From: Desulfobacca sp. 4484_104
Lineage (GTDB): Bacteria; Desulfobacterota; Desulfobaccia; Desulfobaccales; Desulfobaccaceae
Length of the DNA stretch: 64,000 nt
Assembly (NCBI GenBank): GCA_002049795.1
Contig: MUKC01000001.1
Span: 1-64,000, forward strand
Reading direction: 5' to 3'
The translations under genes and the position numbers were made by a program. Shown piece after piece: positions 8,370-17,007 of this stretch; position 1 is the stretch's first letter; each line of letters opens with the position of its first letter. Below the pieces are notes generated by a model that saw only the letters and a list, made by a program, of their open reading frames with translations, was not told where the DNA came from and ran no database searches.

Positions 8370-9527
8370 GTGCATACCATCACCAATGCCATTATGCTTT
8401 TGGGCCTGGAACGTATCCGGGATTTAACAATAGGTCTGCGTTTATTTGAAAATTTTAGCTGCTCTCAAAATCTCTCTCCGGTGCGACGCTTAATTATCTC
8501 CGCCTTTTTTACGGCCTTATTGTCTCAGGCCCTGAGCCAAGACACCCGCCGCTATCAGGGCGAAGAGGTATTTATCACAGGGCTGCTGTTCAACCTGGGG
8601 GAGTTGATCGCCGCCTATTATCTTCCTGAAGATTATGACCAGATTCTCCAGATTGCGGCGCGGCAGGGCATAAGCCGGTCCCGGGCTGCTAAACAGGTTC
8701 TCAAGGTGTCTTGGCAAGAACTAGGTCTGGCCATTCTAAGAAAATGGCAATTTCCGACAGGTCTGGTGATGAAGTTGAGTTATTTACATATGGCAAGTGA
8801 TACCACTACGGGTGACGACGTCCCCTTGCGCCTGCTGGTCCAGAACGCCCACGAACTGGGGCAGAGCTTATTAGAGGCAGAGCTTAGTCCGGAGGAGTGG
8901 CAGCATCGCCTCCAGCGCTGTGGGAAAAGACTGAACATAACCTCGGATCGGCTCGATCAGATAATAACCAGCAGTATTAACGGTATTCAAGAATTGACCA
9001 AAACGCTCGGAATCGATCTTCAGGAATTAAAGCTTCCTATCTCTAGTATCCAGGGCAGTTTCCAGACTCAACTAGACTCCGAGGTTTTAGTTCCCGATGA
9101 GGATCAGCGAACCAGTCCGGATAGTCAGTCTGCGAGGCGAGTACGCCAAAGCGCTCGCTTTGGCCTGGGGCCGGGGGTAGAAGATTTGCTGCCCGTCCTG
9201 CAACTGCCATTTTCCCCGAGCGATAATATTCTTGCCTTAGCGCTGGCCGAACGCCGGGAGTACATTTTTAAGGCTGGTGAACAACGAGAAAATTTAAAGC
9301 TGATGCCAGCAAGCTTTTGGAAAATAATCGGGGAAGCCGACTTTCTGGTCACTCCCATCCTGGTCAATGAGGTGGCGATCGGCTTTTTTTACGTGGACCG
9401 TTGCGGCTCCCAGTGCTCTTTCAGCGATGAAGACCGTCAGAGACTGGAGATTTTCCGGAATTTAACCACTATCGCCCTGCGTTGCTGTTGCAGTACCCCT
9501 TCCAACTTTCAGTATAAGGTGCCTTAA
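8370..9527 (+). pseudogene. HDOD-domain protein with N-terminal truncation, C-terminal GAF-like domain
   Basis: From GTG 8370 the product would be 385 residues. It starts in mid-domain: VHTITNAIMLLGLERIRDL is the central HDOD segment that normally follows about 90 residues of the domain. The reading frame is open only back to 8334 (IATVYFKTYWRQ, resembling the preceding helix) and then meets TAA at 8331. No other frame upstream supplies the missing part, and the divergent GH8 gene starts at 8184. HDOD proteins are signalling adaptors. Residues about 285-385 look like a GAF fold (FLVTPILVNEVAIGFFYVD). The 3' end overlaps mtaD by 59 bases. Confidence 0.6.
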
Positions 9528-10857
9528 GCCGACGCGCGATCTGTCGGACCTGGGCCATAGCTTCCTCCACCTCAAAGGTCAGCACCTGTCGATCCCTTAC
9601 CAGCACACGACCGTTAACCAACACGGTGCGCACATCCGCTCCGGTGGCCACATAGACCAGATGTGAACAAGGATTATACATCGGTATCATATGCGGCTGC
9701 TGGCAGTCAATGACGATCACATCCGCCCTTTTGCCAGGTTCCAAAGACCCTAGCTCCTGATCCAGATCAAGCACGCCAGCACTACCGCGCGTTGCCAATT
9801 CCAGGACTGCGGAAGCGGGCAGGACGGTAGGATCGAAGTGATGGACCTTGTGGAGTTTGGCAGTGGTATCCATTTCCTGAAGCAGATCCAAGTCATTGTT
9901 GGAAGCGCAGCCGTCAGTACCCAAACCCACTTTGACGCCCTGGGCCAGCAGTTCTACTACCGGGGCGATGCCGGACGCGAGCTTCATATTGCTTTCCGGG
10001 CAATGCACGACTGAGGCCCCGTGCTGGGCCATGAGTTCCACATCGGCGGCGCTTAAGGCCACGGCGTGATCGGCCACTAAGCGGGAATCGAGCAATCCCA
10101 GCCGATGCAAATGGCCTACCGGGGTCGCCCCATAACGGGCCTGGCAATCCTTGACTTCCTGCCAGGTCTCGGCCAGGTGAATAATCAATCGGACTTCGTG
10201 CCGCGCTGCCAGTTCGCCGCAACGGACCAGAAGCTCCGGGGAACAGGTGTAAATCGCATGGGGCTGGATGGCTACCCGGATCAGCGGATCAGCCTTCCAG
10301 CGTAAACATAAATCCTCGCTGAACCTGAGACCATTTTCTGGAGGCCCATAATTGCTGGAAGGAAAATCGTAGAGCACCTCGCCGATCACAGCCCGCATCC
10401 CGGCTTCGGTGGCCGCCTGGGCCACCGCATCGGCAAACAGATACATATCGCAGAAAGTGGTAGTCCCGGAGAGCAACATCTCCGCCATCGCCAGTTTGGT
10501 GCCCCAATAAACTAAATCCCGATCTATCTGCCGTTCGGCCGGAAAAATGTAATCATTCAGCCACTCCGCCAGCGGCAGATCATCGGCCAACCCCCGGAAG
10601 CAGGTCATGGCCGCGTGAGTATGGGCATTGATCAGACCAGGCATTATTATATCACCTGTATAATCAAGTACCTGGGTAGATTGATAATGAGTCTCGATCT
10701 CGGGCCGGGGGCCGACGGCTGCAATGCGATCCCCCCGGATGGCCACGGCCCCCGGGTTAAAGGTGTGCTGTTGATTATTGAGAGTCAACACCTGGCCCCC
10801 CAGGAGCAGCACATCAACCTTTGCCGCAGACTTTGAACTTTGGTTTGAGTCGAACAA
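9469..10857 (-). CDS. mtaD: 5-methylthioadenosine/S-adenosylhomocysteine deaminase (amidohydrolase)
   Basis: A 462-residue metal amidohydrolase. Metal ligands are in NAHTHAAM, HLAETWQEV, HGASVVHCPESNMKL and LGTDGCASNNDLDLL. The GLADDLPLAEWL block and the overall layout match MtaD, which deaminates methylthioadenosine and S-adenosylhomocysteine to the inosine forms. mtnA and a MetE-like gene elsewhere in the window fit a methionine-salvage role, though deaminase substrate range cannot be read from sequence. The start is TTG 10857 with AGAGG just upstream. It lies 11 bases after the lytic transglycosylase stop as displayed, but on the same strand its transcript runs toward the HDOD gene. Confidence 0.87.
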   Translation of the reverse strand: MFDSNQSSKSAAKVDVLLLGGQVLTLNNQQHTFNPGAVAIRGDRIAAVGPRPEIETHYQSTQVLDYTGDIIMPGLINAHTHAAMTCFRGLADDLPLAEWLNDYIFPAERQIDRDLVYWGTKLAMAEMLLSGTTTFCDMYLFADAVAQAATEAGMRAVIGEVLYDFPSSNYGPPENGLRFSEDLCLRWKADPLIRVAIQPHAIYTCSPELLVRCGELAARHEVRLIIHLAETWQEVKDCQARYGATPVGHLHRLGLLDSRLVADHAVALSAADVELMAQHGASVVHCPESNMKLASGIAPVVELLAQGVKVGLGTDGCASNNDLDLLQEMDTTAKLHKVHHFDPTVLPASAVLELATRGSAGVLDLDQELGSLEPGKRADVIVIDCQQPHMIPMYNPCSHLVYVATGADVRTVLVNGRVLVRDRQVLTFEVEEAMAQVRQIARRLKAPYTESWKGYCNSNAGR

Positions 10858-10868
10858 GATAACCTCTT

Positions 10869-11807
10869 TCAGGGAATAGTAAGCTGTCCCGTAACCAAGG
10901 ATTCGTAAAAACCAGGAGCCGACCCCGGGGGCACTTTGAGGCGATAGAAACCCGGAACCAGGGTATTACCCTGGAGCTGGGGATTAAGGCGCTTAATGGC
11001 CTTATAATAAGTCCCGCAGGCCTGGGCTACCTCCTGCACCTGAACCTCCCTGGTCAGGATAAACTGGACCTGGTCGTACTCCAGGGGCGGATAACATTGA
11101 TCAGCAGGGATCTCATAACCGTATTGGGCCGGCTGGCTCAAGACGATCTTGGCAGCAATAATGCGCAAGACATAGCGCTCCGTTTCCTCGGGAAGGCTAA
11201 GGCGATAGTAATCTTGAACCCCCTGTTCATTGATCTCCCTTGCCAACCGGCCTTCACCGCAGTTATAGGCCGCCAGAGCCAGGGTCCAGTTTCCGAACTT
11301 TTGGAACAGAAATTGTAAATATTGCAGCGCCGCCTCGGTAGCGGCGGCAAAATCCATACGCTCATCCAGGTGCTTTTCGGTCTTAAGGTCAAAGCGATTG
11401 GCCGTGGGCCGGATAATCTGCCAGGGGCCCCAGGCATCGCGGGGGGAGCGCACCTCCGGGCGCAGGTCACTTTCCACCACCGCCACATACTTCAAATCAT
11501 CAGGGAGTCGTGCCTGTCGCAATTTTTTTTCAATATAAGGAAAATAGCGCGTCGCGCGTTTAATCCACAGAGTGGTCTGGACCCGACTCCAAACCACAAT
11601 AATAAATTCCTTGTCCAGATCCTCCCATACAGCTTGATCATTTATAGGCACTAGCTCACCGCATAGCGTCAGACGCTCGGGAAGCCGGTAGTACGGCATC
11701 GACACCGTAGCCGGGGGTGGCTCCGTCGGGGTCGGCGGCGGTGAAGTGGCGACCATACCGTTAGGCCACCAAAAGATCGCCAAAAATAGCAATATGATAA
11801 AAATCAC
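10869..11807 (-). CDS. Membrane-anchored lytic murein transglycosylase with LysM domain (MltD-like)
   Basis: A 312-residue protein with an N-terminal membrane/signal segment (MIFIILLFLAIFWW), a proline-rich linker and an SLT domain. The catalytic glutamate is in VVESDLRPEVRSP, followed by AWGPWQI and LALAAYNCGEGR, the standard SLT motifs. A LysM-like module closes the protein (REVQVQEVAQACG through PGFYRLKVPPG). Such enzymes cleave the glycan strand of peptidoglycan in the periplasm with 1,6-anhydro product formation. The start is GTG 11807. Probably cotranscribed with mtaD, 11 bases downstream. Confidence 0.88.
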   Translation of the reverse strand: MIFIILLFLAIFWWPNGMVATSPPPTPTEPPPATVSMPYYRLPERLTLCGELVPINDQAVWEDLDKEFIIVVWSRVQTTLWIKRATRYFPYIEKKLRQARLPDDLKYVAVVESDLRPEVRSPRDAWGPWQIIRPTANRFDLKTEKHLDERMDFAAATEAALQYLQFLFQKFGNWTLALAAYNCGEGRLAREINEQGVQDYYRLSLPEETERYVLRIIAAKIVLSQPAQYGYEIPADQCYPPLEYDQVQFILTREVQVQEVAQACGTYYKAIKRLNPQLQGNTLVPGFYRLKVPPGSAPGFYESLVTGQLTIP

Positions 11808-12081
11808 CCGAGAGATCCTTTGCTCCCGATCAGGACAGGATAATTTAATGCTTTTATTCCAAATCTAAACCGGTGTCAATAGCGCCTGGACAAGCAGGAT
11901 TTTATTGAGGGGGAAAAGAGGGGGTAATAATATCGGCCTTTAAGCCCAGGGCAGGGCCAACTTAATAGAGGTAACCGATGATTGTTTAGTATCCGCCCGG
12001 CTGGCCCTTTACAGCCTGTAAAAAAATACTGGCAGCCAGGATAAAAGAAGTCGCCGCCAATCTCAATGTTTAATTATCTGG

Positions 12082-12172
12082 TATCCATCCGGAAAGCCGT
12101 TATCCTCTGTTCCCCTCCCCTGGGTGGCAGAGGTTAAGCCGGGGATAAAAAATATTATATGATCTCAATATG
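12082..12172 (-). repeat. Dispersed repeat copy A (related to 29163..29244)
   Basis: On the minus strand this reads TATTGAGATCATATAATATT, then a T run, a C/G-rich block and finally TTTCCGGATGGA. The same order occurs on the plus strand at 29163..29244 (TATTGAAACTATATAATATT, T run, C-rich block, TTTCCGGACGGA). Two clear copies in intergenic DNA indicate a small repeat family. It has no coding capacity. Confidence 0.6.
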
Positions 12173-12305
12173 TTGAAAATATTATCCCCATCCCCTGGCC
12201 GCGGTGGTTGGCCGCCATGTAATTTTTCCCGGCTACTTCGCCGGTCTGCCCCAAAGCCCAGACCACAGCCGGATGATTATCCAGACTGGCATCATTAAGA
12301 TACGA
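12165..12305 (-). pseudogene. Possible HEAT-repeat gene remnant
   Basis: A 46-codon open stretch without a start codon contains SLDNHPAVVWALGQTGEVAG, which resembles one HEAT/PBS-lyase-type repeat (the 'WALGQ.G' helix turn). Only a single repeat is recognisable, and the flanking sequence is closed in all frames. It could be chance; the call rests on one motif. Confidence 0.22.
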
Positions 12306-12447
12306 CGCTTAGAACGCTGGTCCGCCGCCAATCTTCAATATTAGCCTTTTGAGATCAGTATCTTTGCTATGATTTACGCTGATCTCCTCGCCGCAGCGGG
12401 CGGCCTCTGTCCTCCCCACCTTCATCTAAAAGCCACCCTAACCCTGG

Positions 12448-12660
12448 CTAGCAATGTCCCCGGGCAGTCTGGCCTTTGGGGCCCAGGAGGAAAGGTCCGA
12501 ACCAGTTGGTAGTCAGGAAGCCCTCCAGGCGCGTTGCCTTCGGCATTTCGACGTTAGCATCGTCTTTGGGAAGGTCCACGCCATCCTCACCTAACAGTTC
12601 TTCCAATAGACCTTCCAGAAACCAGGGTGGCAGCTTGTTGCTTTTTAAATAATCATCCAT
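12448..12660 (-). CDS. Small hypothetical protein, 70 residues
   Basis: Not recognised. From ATG 12660 the product is acidic in the first half (LLEELLGEDGVDLPKDD) and has an amphipathic start with a PPWFLEGL motif. No signal peptide or cysteine pattern is visible. It stands alone between a decayed region and an endonuclease III homolog. Codon use looks ordinary, but no homolog comes to mind, so it is only a plausible gene. Confidence 0.4.
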   Translation of the reverse strand: MDDYLKSNKLPPWFLEGLLEELLGEDGVDLPKDDANVEMPKATRLEGFLTTNWFGPFLLGPKGQTARGHC

Positions 12661-12754
12661 ATCATTGCCCTCATGCCATCTAACTGCAAATAATAGACCA
12701 AAATAATTATCACCTCCTGGTCGGTCAAGTTAATGTCATGATATTCTTTAAAAT

Positions 12755-13408
12755 TTACTTTAAAAAATCTTGGCCAAAAAGCGGGCATAGCTCACAGCGT
12801 GGCTTCGGGCGGCAAAATTCTTTACCCAGACGTACCAAAAGAGCATGATATTCCTTAAACAGCGGGACCTCCGGGGGAAGCTGGGCCATGAAAAGCTGCC
12901 GCAGGTCTTCGTACGAGCATGGGTCATTTACCAAATCATGTCGGTGGCAGATCCGAAAAGTATAGGCATCCACCACAAACGTGGGTTTTTCGAGGGCATA
13001 GAGCAAGATACTATCGGCAGTTTCCGGACCAATGCCTTTGATGCTCAACAAAGCCGGTCGCAAGTTTTCTAGACTAGCCGCGGCCATATTTTCCACCGAG
13101 CCTTGATAATAGAAGAAAAGAAAGTCCAAAAAATTTTTCAGGCGGCGGGCCTTAAGGTTATAATATCCCACCGGGCGCAGAATCTGAGCCAGTTCTGCCT
13201 CCCCGATCTCCATTAATCTTAGCGGCGCAAGTTGTTCCGTCTGCTTTAGTTGGGCAATGACCCGGGCGACATTGTGCCAATTGGTGTTCTGGGTCAGGAT
13301 GGCGCCGACCGCGACCTCAAAGGGGCTATCTCCGGGCCACCAGCCCTGGGGTCCAAAGACTTCCCATAATCTTTGGTATAGGTTCTGAAGCCGATCAACC
13401 CGTTCCAT
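12755..13408 (-). CDS. Endonuclease III domain protein (HhH-GPD base-excision glycosylase, COG2231 type)
   Basis: A 217-residue HhH-GPD protein. ILTQNTNWHNV, the hairpin SIKGIGPETADSILLYAL and the aspartate in FVVDAYTFRI follow the endonuclease III fold. The position of the catalytic lysine of true endonuclease III is Glu here (GPETA), which points to a monofunctional glycosylase-like subfamily. The C-terminal iron-sulfur motif is incomplete: CRPKPRCELC has three cysteines, and the fourth position falls on Asp (CPLFGQD). It presumably removes damaged bases from DNA; the substrate is unknown. Confidence 0.83.
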   Translation of the reverse strand: MERVDRLQNLYQRLWEVFGPQGWWPGDSPFEVAVGAILTQNTNWHNVARVIAQLKQTEQLAPLRLMEIGEAELAQILRPVGYYNLKARRLKNFLDFLFFYYQGSVENMAAASLENLRPALLSIKGIGPETADSILLYALEKPTFVVDAYTFRICHRHDLVNDPCSYEDLRQLFMAQLPPEVPLFKEYHALLVRLGKEFCRPKPRCELCPLFGQDFLK

Positions 13409-13672
13409 TTTTTGAACTCCATGTTACCCAGTTCTGATCACTGGTACAGCCAGATCAGGGCTTTTTTAATAAAAAAATTTATACTAACGATAATTTAGCA
13501 TTATGTAAATATGTTACCAACGGTCAGTCTTTGTCGGCCCGGAGGTCTAACCCCTCCTCCGGGTAAAAAGTTCCCTGGCGGTAAATTCTGACTTGCAACC
13601 TTCTCAGATTGGCAAACATATTTTTATGATTTATAACTCATTAAACGTCAAACCCATGGCGCCGAGGTCGGA

Positions 13673-14008
13673 ATGAACAAATTTTGGGCCTTTTTAAGCA
13701 CTCTGATCCTGATAACTGGCTGTTCGACTGCAGGACCCCCCTCCTCGACGCTTTATCAAGTGTCCACCCTTCAGGCGCTGATGCAGGGCGTATATGACGG
13801 CCATACCAGCATTGGCCAGCTAAAGACTAAAGGAGATCTGGGGCTGGGCACCCTCAATGGATTGGACGGTGAATTAGTAGTATTGCAGGGGGAGTTTTAT
13901 CAGCTCCGGGCCGATGGTCGGACTTACCGGTTAGCTGACCAGAAATTGACCCCGTTTGCCGCAGTGGTCTGGTTCCGACCAGATATTTCTGAATCAGTTA
14001 GACATTGA
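13673..14008 (+). pseudogene. Truncated alpha-acetolactate decarboxylase with lipoprotein signal
   Basis: The 111 residues start with a lipoprotein signal (LITGCST). They continue with unmistakable N-terminal acetolactate decarboxylase sequence: LYQVSTLQALMQGVYDG, GDLGLGTLNGLDGELVVLQG, FYQLRADG and TPFAAVVWF. The family is normally about 235-260 residues, and its zinc-binding histidines and catalytic residues are in the second half. That half is absent: a stop at 14006 is followed 32 bases later by murA. Either a decayed gene or a non-catalytic domain; it cannot be a normal decarboxylase. Confidence 0.72.
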
Positions 14009-14040
14009 GTTTTATCTGCTAGTGTGTTATTCGAAGGGCC

Positions 14041-15294
14041 ATGGATAAAATTGTCATCGAAGGCGGGATTCCACTCCAAGGAGAGGTTGCCAGCAGTGGG
14101 GCCAAAAATGCTGCGCTGCCGATTCTGGCGGCCACCCTGCTGGCCCCGGGGATTCACCACCTCAGCAATGTCCCCAATCTGGCAGATATCCGCACCGCCA
14201 AAAAGCTGCTGGCTAATCTGGGGGTCAAATTTACGGATCATGAGGTCCTGGCGGTGGATACCAGCCGATTGACCTCTTGTGAAGCTCCCTATGCCTTGGT
14301 CAAGACCATGCGGGCCGCGGTGCTGGTATTGGGGCCATTGGTCGCCCGGGCCGGAGAGGCACGGGTTTCTCTGCCAGGCGGCTGTGCTATCGGGGCCCGA
14401 CCGATCAACCTCCACCTCAAGGGGCTGGAGGAGATGGGGGTCAGGGTCACCCTGAAACACGGCTACGTCGAGGCCAAGGTCCACCGTCTGCACGGGGCCC
14501 CTATCCATCTGGAATTGCCCAGCGTGACTGGCACCGAGAACTTGATGATGGCCGCCACCTTAGCCGCCGGCACCACGGTCATCCACAACGCCGCTCAAGA
14601 ACCGGAAGTCGCTGACTTGGCCCGCTTCCTGGTCGCCATGGGGGCTGAGATCGACGGCATCGGCACCGATGTCTTAACTATCCGCGGGGTGCAGAGCCTG
14701 TCGCCAGCCAGCCATACGATTATGCCGGACCGCATCGAGGCCGCCACCTACCTGACCGCGGCCGCCATTACCCAGGGCGAAGTTACGATTCGCGGCGTCC
14801 CGTGCGAGCATCTTACTGCAGTACTGGATAAGTTCCAGGAAGCCGGAGTCCGCTTGGCCATCGAAGACAGCCAGTTAAAGGTAAAGCCTGCCAAGCACCT
14901 GGTCGGGGTTGACGTTATGACCCATCCCTATCCCGGCTTTCCCACCGATATGCAGGCCCAATTTATGGCCTTGATGTGTATCGCCGAGGGTGCCAGCCTG
15001 ATCACCGAAAACATCTTTGAAAAACGCTTTATGCACGTCAGCGAGCTTCGCCGTCTAGGCGCGGATATCGTAGTTTCCGGTAACCACGCCCTGGTGCGCG
15101 GCGTCCGGTGCCTGCAGGGGGCCCCGGTAATGGCCACCGATCTGCGGGCCAGCGCCTCGCTGGTCCTGGCTGGCCTGGCGGCTCAGGGCGTCACTGAAGT
15201 ACACCGGGTTTATCATCTTGACCGGGGCTATGAACAGCTAGAACACAAACTCTCGGCGCTGGGGGCCCGGATCTGGCGGGCCAAGGCGGATTGA
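14041..15294 (+). CDS. murA: UDP-N-acetylglucosamine 1-carboxyvinyltransferase
   Basis: A 417-residue enolpyruvyl transferase of standard length. The start MDKIVIEGG, the [10 protein letters not shown] substrate motif, the catalytic Cys115 in [11 protein letters not shown] and the late [13 protein letters not shown] block are all present. It makes the first committed precursor of peptidoglycan in the cytoplasm from UDP-GlcNAc and phosphoenolpyruvate. Cys at 115 predicts fosfomycin sensitivity by known chemistry. murB is 32 kb away, so the mur genes are scattered. Confidence 0.97.
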   Translation: MDKIVIEGGIPLQGEVASSGAKNAALPILAATLLAPGIHHLSNVPNLADIRTAKKLLANLGVKFTDHEVLAVDTSRLTSCEAPYALVKTMRAAVLVLGPLVARAGEARVSLPGGCAIGARPINLHLKGLEEMGVRVTLKHGYVEAKVHRLHGAPIHLELPSVTGTENLMMAATLAAGTTVIHNAAQEPEVADLARFLVAMGAEIDGIGTDVLTIRGVQSLSPASHTIMPDRIEAATYLTAAAITQGEVTIRGVPCEHLTAVLDKFQEAGVRLAIEDSQLKVKPAKHLVGVDVMTHPYPGFPTDMQAQFMALMCIAEGASLITENIFEKRFMHVSELRRLGADIVVSGNHALVRGVRCLQGAPVMATDLRASASLVLAGLAAQGVTEVHRVYHLDRGYEQLEHKLSALGARIWRAKAD

Positions 15295-15339
15295 CAGCCG
15301 TATCGCTTAACAGCAGTCGGACCAATCCCGATCTGTCCT

Positions 15340-15933
15340 TTAAGCCATTAATTCCCAAAACCTGGAGATCATCGGAAAATGATGGGAAACCCCGGCTTCG
15401 CACTGAGAACTAGGTTTGGCCTTAAAAAATAGATATTTCAGACCGAAGCGGTGCGCCGCTTGCAGAATCTCTTCATTATCGTCGATCAGCAGGGTGCGCT
15501 GCGGGTCGAGTCGGAGCTGATCGGCCAGCACCTGCCAGAACCTTACCTCCTCCTTCGGCATTCCTAAATCAAAGGAAGAAATCACCCGGTCAAAGTAATC
15601 TAAGAGGCCGACATGCGACATCTTCAGATCCAGGGTTTTGTAATGGGCATTAGTGACCAAGGCGATTTTTTTACCCAAGTTCTGGAGAAACTGTAAAAAA
15701 ACCTCGCTGTCCGGATGCACCTCGATCAGATGGCGGATGCCGGCTTTCAGGGCGGGGATGTCAAGGTCCAGTTCGCGGGACCAGTAATCGACATCGGTCC
15801 AGTTCAGGGTGCCCTCTTGCCGCTGATAACGGGCCAGAACTGCGCGGCGGGCCGCGTCCGGTTTCAGCCCTCGACGGCGGGCATATTCCGCCGGTATGTG
15901 GAGACGGAATAAACCATGCAGGCCAGATTTATC
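15340..15933 (-). pseudogene. Decayed HAD-superfamily nucleotidase (YrfG-like) lacking motif I
   Basis: The frame is open from 15933 to the stop at 15340. It matches the cap and C-terminal core of YrfG-type HAD phosphatases: EYARRRGLKPDAA, TLNWTDVDYWS, ALVTNAH, MPKEEVRFW and LLIDDNEEIL. The N-terminal motif I, which supplies the nucleophile DxDGT, is missing. An in-frame TAA at 15934 sits where it should lie, and the only start codon in frame is GTG 15720, deep inside. Without the nucleophile no phosphatase activity is expected. I read it as a pseudogene from a small deletion. Confidence 0.6.
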
Positions 15934-16056
15934 TTAACAGATCTGCGGGGATTGAGCAGCTAGGCAACTCATTTTCAGGCTTTGGCTTGAGCGGAATGGA
16001 ATTGCCCTGGTAACACCGGCGGGTGCATTCAAGGGCATTTACCGAGAAAAGAATAA

Positions 16057-16127
16057 GGTGCGTTGTATGCACCAAAATCAGGGTGGATTTGCGGAATGAT
16101 ATTTATATTTGGTGCATGGGAGGCACC
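16057..16127. repeat. Nested inverted repeats after the zinc-ribbon gene
   Basis: ATGCACCAAA (16066..16075) is an exact inverted match to TTTGGTGCAT (16108..16117). Each arm also forms its own small hairpin (GGTGC..GCACC at 16057..16073, GGTGC..GCACC at 16111..16127). The structure lies just past the stop of the minus-strand gene at 16144. It may act as a 3' structure; there is no T run. Confidence 0.35.
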
Positions 16128-16143
16128 CTCTCGACCAACCTCA

Positions 16144-16659
16144 CTAGAAACGGACAAATTGCTTAAGCATGGCCCCCAAAGAGTTAAAAAACTCTATGGC
16201 TTCAACATCATGCCGGTCGGGGGTCCAGATATATTTGCCCGCGGCCGAGAAGGCCAGGCCGTAGTAAGCTAAGACAAATTGGCCGATAGCCACGTATCCT
16301 GAGGCGAACTGCCCCAATGCCAGGATTATCCCTCCCGCGAATTGGGCCACGACCAGGGGTGCAAAGATAAATTGGCCCAAGCCGAAGACCATGCCGACGC
16401 CAAATTGGGCCACGGTGATCAGGCCGATGCCATATTGCCCGATGGCGATGATGCCTTTGGCCACCCGGCGGCGGCCGCGGGGGTCTTTGCCGTAAGCGAT
16501 ATGCACCAGAGGATAGCCCCAATAGCTGCGGGCCGATTTCCATTCATAGCCTGTACCGTGCCACTCCCGGTCACTGGGACGTGGAGCGCCGCAATGAGGA
16601 CAGGCCTTGGCCTCGGTACTCACCTCTTTCTGACATTCCCGGCAAGTGGTCATTGACAT
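16144..16659 (-). CDS. Zinc-ribbon membrane protein with Gly-Gln-Phe repeat region
   Basis: 171 residues. An N-terminal zinc ribbon has two Cx2C knuckles (CRECQ and CPHCGAP, residues 6-23). After a spacer with GYPLVHIAYGKDP, residues 68-145 are a run of short hydrophobic repeats of the form G-x-(I/V)-(A/G)-x-x-Q-(F/Y), with units such as AIGQYGIG, VAQFGVG, GLGQFIF and AIGQFVL. The periodic small/hydrophobic pattern suggests a membrane-associated solenoid or closely packed helices. Function unknown. GAGGA precedes ATG 16659. It stands alone among gene remnants. Confidence 0.65.
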   Translation of the reverse strand: MSMTTCRECQKEVSTEAKACPHCGAPRPSDREWHGTGYEWKSARSYWGYPLVHIAYGKDPRGRRRVAKGIIAIGQYGIGLITVAQFGVGMVFGLGQFIFAPLVVAQFAGGIILALGQFASGYVAIGQFVLAYYGLAFSAAGKYIWTPDRHDVEAIEFFNSLGAMLKQFVRF

Positions 16660-16739
16660 GGTGATGTCCTCGATAAATTAAAGTTCCCAGCTTTGAATCC
16701 TGGTCAGAGAAATTTCATTGATTGTTTAAGGGCTTTTCG

Positions 16740-16937
16740 TCAGGCCGAAGGCGAAACTTTAGGATCAGGAAGCCGAACAGCCTGAACCTCACCCTTCTGG
16801 AGCCGCAAAAGTTTCTCCTGACCCCCGATCATCACCATGATATCGCTGGGTTTAATGACAAAACTGGGATCGGGCAGAAAAATTTGGGACCCCTGGACGT
16901 TGCCCCGGATCAATCAGTCACAGAGGCGGATTTTAGC
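16740..16937 (-). pseudogene. TrkA-C (RCK C-terminal) domain remnant
   Basis: The frame reads AKIRLCD, a TGA stop, then LIRGNVQGSQIFLPDP, SFVIKPSDIMVMIGG and QEKLLRLQKG, ending with TGA at 16740. The segment IRGN..IFLPDPSFVIKPSDIMVMIG is the typical TrkA-C domain that regulates potassium channels and transporters. The rest of the gene is gone, and metE-like DNA begins at 17008. TTG 16913 could start a 57-residue fragment, but no ribosome site is evident. Confidence 0.55.
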
Positions 16938-17007
16938 CGGCAGGGCCTAGTTTATTGACAATCTGGGGAAAAAATATTACGTTTTAGAGGAACTCATCTG
17001 ACAATTA

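Larger units (their letters stand above)
11808..12447. other. 640-base gene-poor region
   Basis: No convincing gene. It holds a diverged copy of a dispersed repeat (12082..12172, see separate entry) and a possible remnant of a HEAT-like repeat protein on the minus strand (12165..12305). The start of the region should contain the minus-strand promoter of the lytic transglycosylase; I could not pick a clear -35/-10 pair. Confidence 0.5.

Noticed and set aside
16722-16958. 78-codon plus-strand frame
   Set aside because: It is antisense to a clear TrkA-C remnant on the minus strand.
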